Shown here: positions 61,454 to 64,000 of the stretch, piece by piece
Layout of the letters: every line of letters begins with the position of its first letter
Numbering within the stretch: the stretch's first letter is position 1
DNA from: Burkholderia sp. 9120
GTDB lineage: Bacteria > Pseudomonadota > Gammaproteobacteria > Burkholderiales > Burkholderiaceae
Direction of reading: 5' to 3'
DNA length: 64,000 nt
Assembly (NCBI RefSeq): GCF_000745015.1
Contig: NZ_JQNA01000002.1
Location: 248,001-312,000 of the forward strand
Notes under the pieces: model-generated
What the model was told of the DNA's origin: nothing
Database searches by the model: none
The model's input: the letters and a program-made list of their open reading frames with translations, nothing else
Made by a program: the position numbers and the translations under genes

Positions 61454-62128
61454 TCAACCGCCCGAGGTCTTCTTCACGAACGCGCTAACCACGGCCTCCA
61501 GTTCCTTCGTAATCGACGTCATCACGCCGGCCACGACCGCGAATTCGCGACCCGTCACATCCGTGCGGCTCGCGACGATCTGACCGTTGAAGGAGACGAT
61601 GTGCGCCTCTTTCGCGATCGCCTTGATCCGTTCGATCAGGTTCTGCTGCTCTTTCTTCTGCGCTCGCGCAATCCGCCGGCTCTCCTCTTCATACACCGCC
61701 GTGACGCCATGCAGTTGCGCGAGCAACGGATCGACCGAGCCGATCAAGGCGGCGAGCGTGTCCTCCGACTGCGGCGCGGCGCGTCCGATCGCATCGAGCG
61801 CCGCCGTGGCCAGCGCGATAAAGTCGGCGATCTTCTGCGCCACCTGGCCATTGCCATGAAACGCGTCACGCAGCGCCGGTGAGAATAATCCCGGCAAGCC
61901 GTCGCGACCTTGCACCAGCGCCGCGTGACTGTCGGCGAACGTGCGCAAGGTGTCGCGCGCAATGGAGAGCGCGCCGTCGAATTGCTGGAACGCCAGCATC
62001 GCCTTCAACGCAATGCGCTGCGACAGCATCCGCTGACGTCCGGCCATGTTGATCAACGAACTCATCACCTCGCTGGAGACGTCCGTATCGGCCGGTATAA
62101 CGTGAAGCCTTTGTGCGGTAATGCTCAT
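61454..62128 (-). CDS. Soluble PilJ/NarX P-box-type protein with chemoreceptor-tip-like end
   Basis: A 224-residue protein from ATG 62128. Near residue 28 the phrase INMAGRQRMLSQRIA matches the P-box of NarX/PilJ-type nitrate sensors. It has no membrane helix. From about 155 the sequence IKAIAKEAHIVSFNGQIVAS followed by GREFAVVAGVM mirrors the conserved hairpin tip of chemoreceptors (IxxIAxQTNLLALNAAIEAAR...GRGFAVVA) in degenerate form. It lies 95 bp after a NarK/NasA gene. Likely a cytoplasmic nitrate/nitrite-sensing helper (inference). Confidence 0.75.
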   Translation of the reverse strand: MSITAQRLHVIPADTDVSSEVMSSLINMAGRQRMLSQRIALKAMLAFQQFDGALSIARDTLRTFADSHAALVQGRDGLPGLFSPALRDAFHGNGQVAQKIADFIALATAALDAIGRAAPQSEDTLAALIGSVDPLLAQLHGVTAVYEEESRRIARAQKKEQQNLIERIKAIAKEAHIVSFNGQIVASRTDVTGREFAVVAGVMTSITKELEAVVSAFVKKTSGG

Positions 62129-62223
62129 GGTCACTTCTTAACGATGTCGAGAGTCCCCGCCGCAGGCGCGTTCGTCGCGTAAAACCGCGGCAACGAACGC
62201 GCCGGCACGGCCGGGTTGATGCG

Positions 62224-63591
62224 TCACTCCGTGGCGTGCGCGTGCATTACGCCGGTCTGCATCGACCACGCCATCCACGGACGGCGCAGCGCGACGATCG
62301 CGACGAACGCGCAGGCGGCCAGCGCGCCGAAAGTCGCGAAGCCCATCTGATAGCTGCCGGTGCTTTCTTTCGCGATGCCCATCACGACCGGCAGATAGAA
62401 GCCGCCGATCCCGCCCGCCGCGCCGACAATGCCCGACATCAACCCGGTACGCCCCGCCCAGCGATGCGGCACCAGCTGGAAGGTCGCGCCGTTGCCGAGA
62501 CCAAAGGCCACGTACAGGCACAACAGCAACGCGATGCCGCCCACCATCGAAGGCATCGCAGCGGCGAACACGAAGTCGCACAGCGAGATGATCGCCAGCA
62601 GGAAGGTCAGCGCGCGCACACCCGACACCTTGTCGGCGATCAGACCACCGAGCGGGCGCACCATCGCGCCGGTCGCGGCGAGCAACGCCATGAACAGGCC
62701 GGCGTCGATCTTCGACAGTTGATAGAGGTTAGTCAGCAGCAGCGACACATACGAGGACATGCCGACGAAACCGCCGAACGTGATGCTGTACACCAGCATG
62801 ATCGCCCACGTATCGCGCTCACCGAGCACCGCGCGATAACGCTTCGGCAGCACCGCGATAGCCAGCAGCGCGCCGATCACCGGCAACAGCAGCACGCCGG
62901 TCTTACCCGCGCCGAACAGACCGGCTTCGACGAGCAGCACCAGCACGATCAACCCCACCAGCGTCACCGCGAAACTGCTGAATGCGCGCAGCACGCTGCC
63001 CGACTTGATGCCCGCGTCGTTGGCCCAGAAATACAGCGTGATCGCGGCAATCGCGAGCAAGGGCAGCGCGCCGCCGGCGGCCATCTGCCAGCCGTAGTGC
63101 GTGGCCAGTTGCGGGAACAGGAAACCGTCGAGCACCGCGCCGATATTGCCGGCCGCGGCCAGACCCAGCACCAGCCCCTGCACCTTCGGCGGATAGTTGC
63201 TGCCCGCCATCGGCAACGCCACCGCGAAACTCGCACCGCCGACTCCGAGGAACACGCCCAGCACCAGCAGCTCCGTGTACGACGGCACCGACGCCATGAG
63301 CGGCAGCACGATCGTCGGCACCGCCGACAACAGCACGCCCATCAGCGCGATGCGTTTGCCGTGCGCGGACTGATAGAGATTGCCGAGCGTCACGCGCAGA
63401 ATCGCCGCCGACAGCACCGGCACGGCCACCAGAAAACCTTGCTGCGCGGGCGTCATCGCAATGCTTTTGCTGATGAACGGCGCGAGCGGTCCGTACAGCA
63501 CCCAGACCGTGAAGCCGGTGTCGAAATAGAGGAAGCACGCCACCAGCGCGCGCCAGTCCCCGCTCTTGAGGGAGCTCATCACGTTTTTCAT
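62224..63591 (-). CDS. NarK/NasA-type nitrate/nitrite MFS transporter
   Basis: A 455-residue, 12-helix transporter. Features of the NNP family include VLYGPLAPFI near 32, the Gly-rich GGASFAVALPMAGSNYPP near 118-136 (nitrate signature region) and a second GNGATFQLVPHRW near 365. The partial upstream gene encodes a flavoprotein reductase of nitrate assimilation, so import of nitrate for assimilation is the likely role. Start ATG 63591 with AGGATG. Confidence 0.9.
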   Translation of the reverse strand: MKNVMSSLKSGDWRALVACFLYFDTGFTVWVLYGPLAPFISKSIAMTPAQQGFLVAVPVLSAAILRVTLGNLYQSAHGKRIALMGVLLSAVPTIVLPLMASVPSYTELLVLGVFLGVGGASFAVALPMAGSNYPPKVQGLVLGLAAAGNIGAVLDGFLFPQLATHYGWQMAAGGALPLLAIAAITLYFWANDAGIKSGSVLRAFSSFAVTLVGLIVLVLLVEAGLFGAGKTGVLLLPVIGALLAIAVLPKRYRAVLGERDTWAIMLVYSITFGGFVGMSSYVSLLLTNLYQLSKIDAGLFMALLAATGAMVRPLGGLIADKVSGVRALTFLLAIISLCDFVFAAAMPSMVGGIALLLCLYVAFGLGNGATFQLVPHRWAGRTGLMSGIVGAAGGIGGFYLPVVMGIAKESTGSYQMGFATFGALAACAFVAIVALRRPWMAWSMQTGVMHAHATE

Positions 63592-63814
63592 CAGACATCC
63601 TCATAAAACTGATTGTTCGTCTATCCGGCCGCAACGTATGAGGCTGCGTGGTGCTGTGCTTTTTGCCATGCACCGGAATGGTCGACAAGGTTGAAAACCG
63701 GCTTGAACATGCAACCTCCATGCCATCCGGGTCCGTCGTTTGACGCTCGCCTGCGTACTCTTTGAAACCTGAAACTTCGACCTCGGCGGGCCGCTTTTCA
63801 CACCGTCTCAATCT

Positions 63815-64000
63815 TCAGTAAACGTCGCGTGCATAGCGCTTTTCGCGCGCGAGGCGGCTCACGTAGTCGAGCGCTTTTTCGTCGCTCATGCCGCCGTGTC
63901 GCGCGACGATGTCCTTCAACGCGGCGTCGACGTCTTTCGCCATGCGATTGGCGTCGCCGCAGACGTAGAAATGCGCACCGTCTTCGAGCCACGACCACAG
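63815..64000 (-). CDS. C-terminal end of a flavoprotein reductase (nitrate/sulfite reductase type), truncated by window
   Basis: The frame is open to the window end; 61 codons and a TGA are visible. The end [21 protein letters not shown] and ...EKRYARDVY matches the ferredoxin-reductase-type C-terminus of CysJ and of bifunctional nitrate-reductase/sulfite-reductase flavoproteins, including the NADPH-binding YVCGDA and the terminal aromatic Tyr that stacks on FAD. The rest lies outside. It is 223 bp upstream of the nitrate transporter, supporting nitrate assimilation. Confidence 0.85.
   Translation of the reverse strand: MWSWLEDGAHFYVCGDANRMAKDVDAALKDIVARHGGMSDEKALDYVSRLAREKRYARDVY

Noticed and set aside
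62236..63606. A 456-codon open frame on the plus strand
   Set aside because: Antisense to the NarK/NasA transporter and dominated by Arg, His and Gln.
1..64000. CRISPR arrays, tRNA/rRNA genes, transposases and prophage
   Set aside because: No regularly spaced repeats, cloverleaf-like sequence, transposase motif or phage structural gene was recognised by reading; a dedicated scan was not possible.

Overview
The window is GC-rich chromosomal DNA from a Gram-negative betaproteobacterium, most likely Paraburkholderia or a close Burkholderiaceae relative. The evidence is a FabV-type enoyl reductase with Burkholderia-like catalytic spacing, a Burkholderia-style trimeric porin, a type VI secretion locus, many LysR regulators, and an intergenic element (about 50.45-50.75 kb) of a kind I recall as common in these genomes. 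No rRNA, tRNA, insertion sequence, prophage or CRISPR array was seen. Both edges cut genes.

Layout. 0-3.1 kb: a lipid locus like E. coli ynbABC (alpha/beta hydrolase, CDP-alcohol phosphatidyltransferase, acyltransferase, CDP-diglyceride synthase). 3.2-6.9 kb: a TIGR04222-like membrane protein with a Ser/Cys tail, a coiled-coil/zinc-ribbon membrane protein and a small lipoprotein. 7.1-13.1 kb: a tightly overlapping six-gene operon (GT2, formyltransferase, GtrA flippase, methyltransferase, RffA/WecE aminotransferase, GT-C-like membrane protein), predicted to build and transfer a 4-amino or 4-formamido-4,6-dideoxyhexose through a polyprenyl-phosphate carrier. 13.7-17.6 kb: a class A penicillin-binding protein and fabV, divergent.

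17.7-20.9 kb: a coupled pair, a 902-residue M23-like plus GH19-like putative peptidoglycan hydrolase and a small Sec-exported AT-rich protein, read here as a candidate type VI effector and immunity protein. 21.1-22.3 kb: TetR and a darcynin-family protein around a palindromic operator. 22.3-42.8 kb: a type VI secretion locus in two divergent operons, tssB-tssC-vgrG-PAAR-unknown-tssM-tssA-tssF-tssG-tssJ (minus) and tssK-tssL-OmpA-like-hcp-tssE (plus). Twelve of the thirteen core genes are present; tssH/clpV is absent. A Rap1a/Tai-like immunity protein follows.

43.4-51.8 kb: a glutathione transferase, a gamma-glutamylation module (glutamine-synthetase-like ligase, class III aminotransferase, GntR), LysR, trans-aconitate methyltransferase, a small unknown protein, the intergenic repeat and another LysR. 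51.8-59.2 kb: a catabolic operon for a polyol or sugar acid (AldA-like dehydrogenase, MFS carrier, enolase-superfamily dehydratase, GMC oxidoreductase), divergent from a porin. 59.3-61.4 kb: a zinc-independent MDR oxidoreductase and divergent LysR sharing a clear inverted repeat. 61.4-64 kb: nitrate assimilation (the end of a flavoprotein reductase, a NarK/NasA transporter, and a soluble P-box protein with a chemoreceptor-tip-like end).

All functions are read from motifs and remembered family features; no database search was run.
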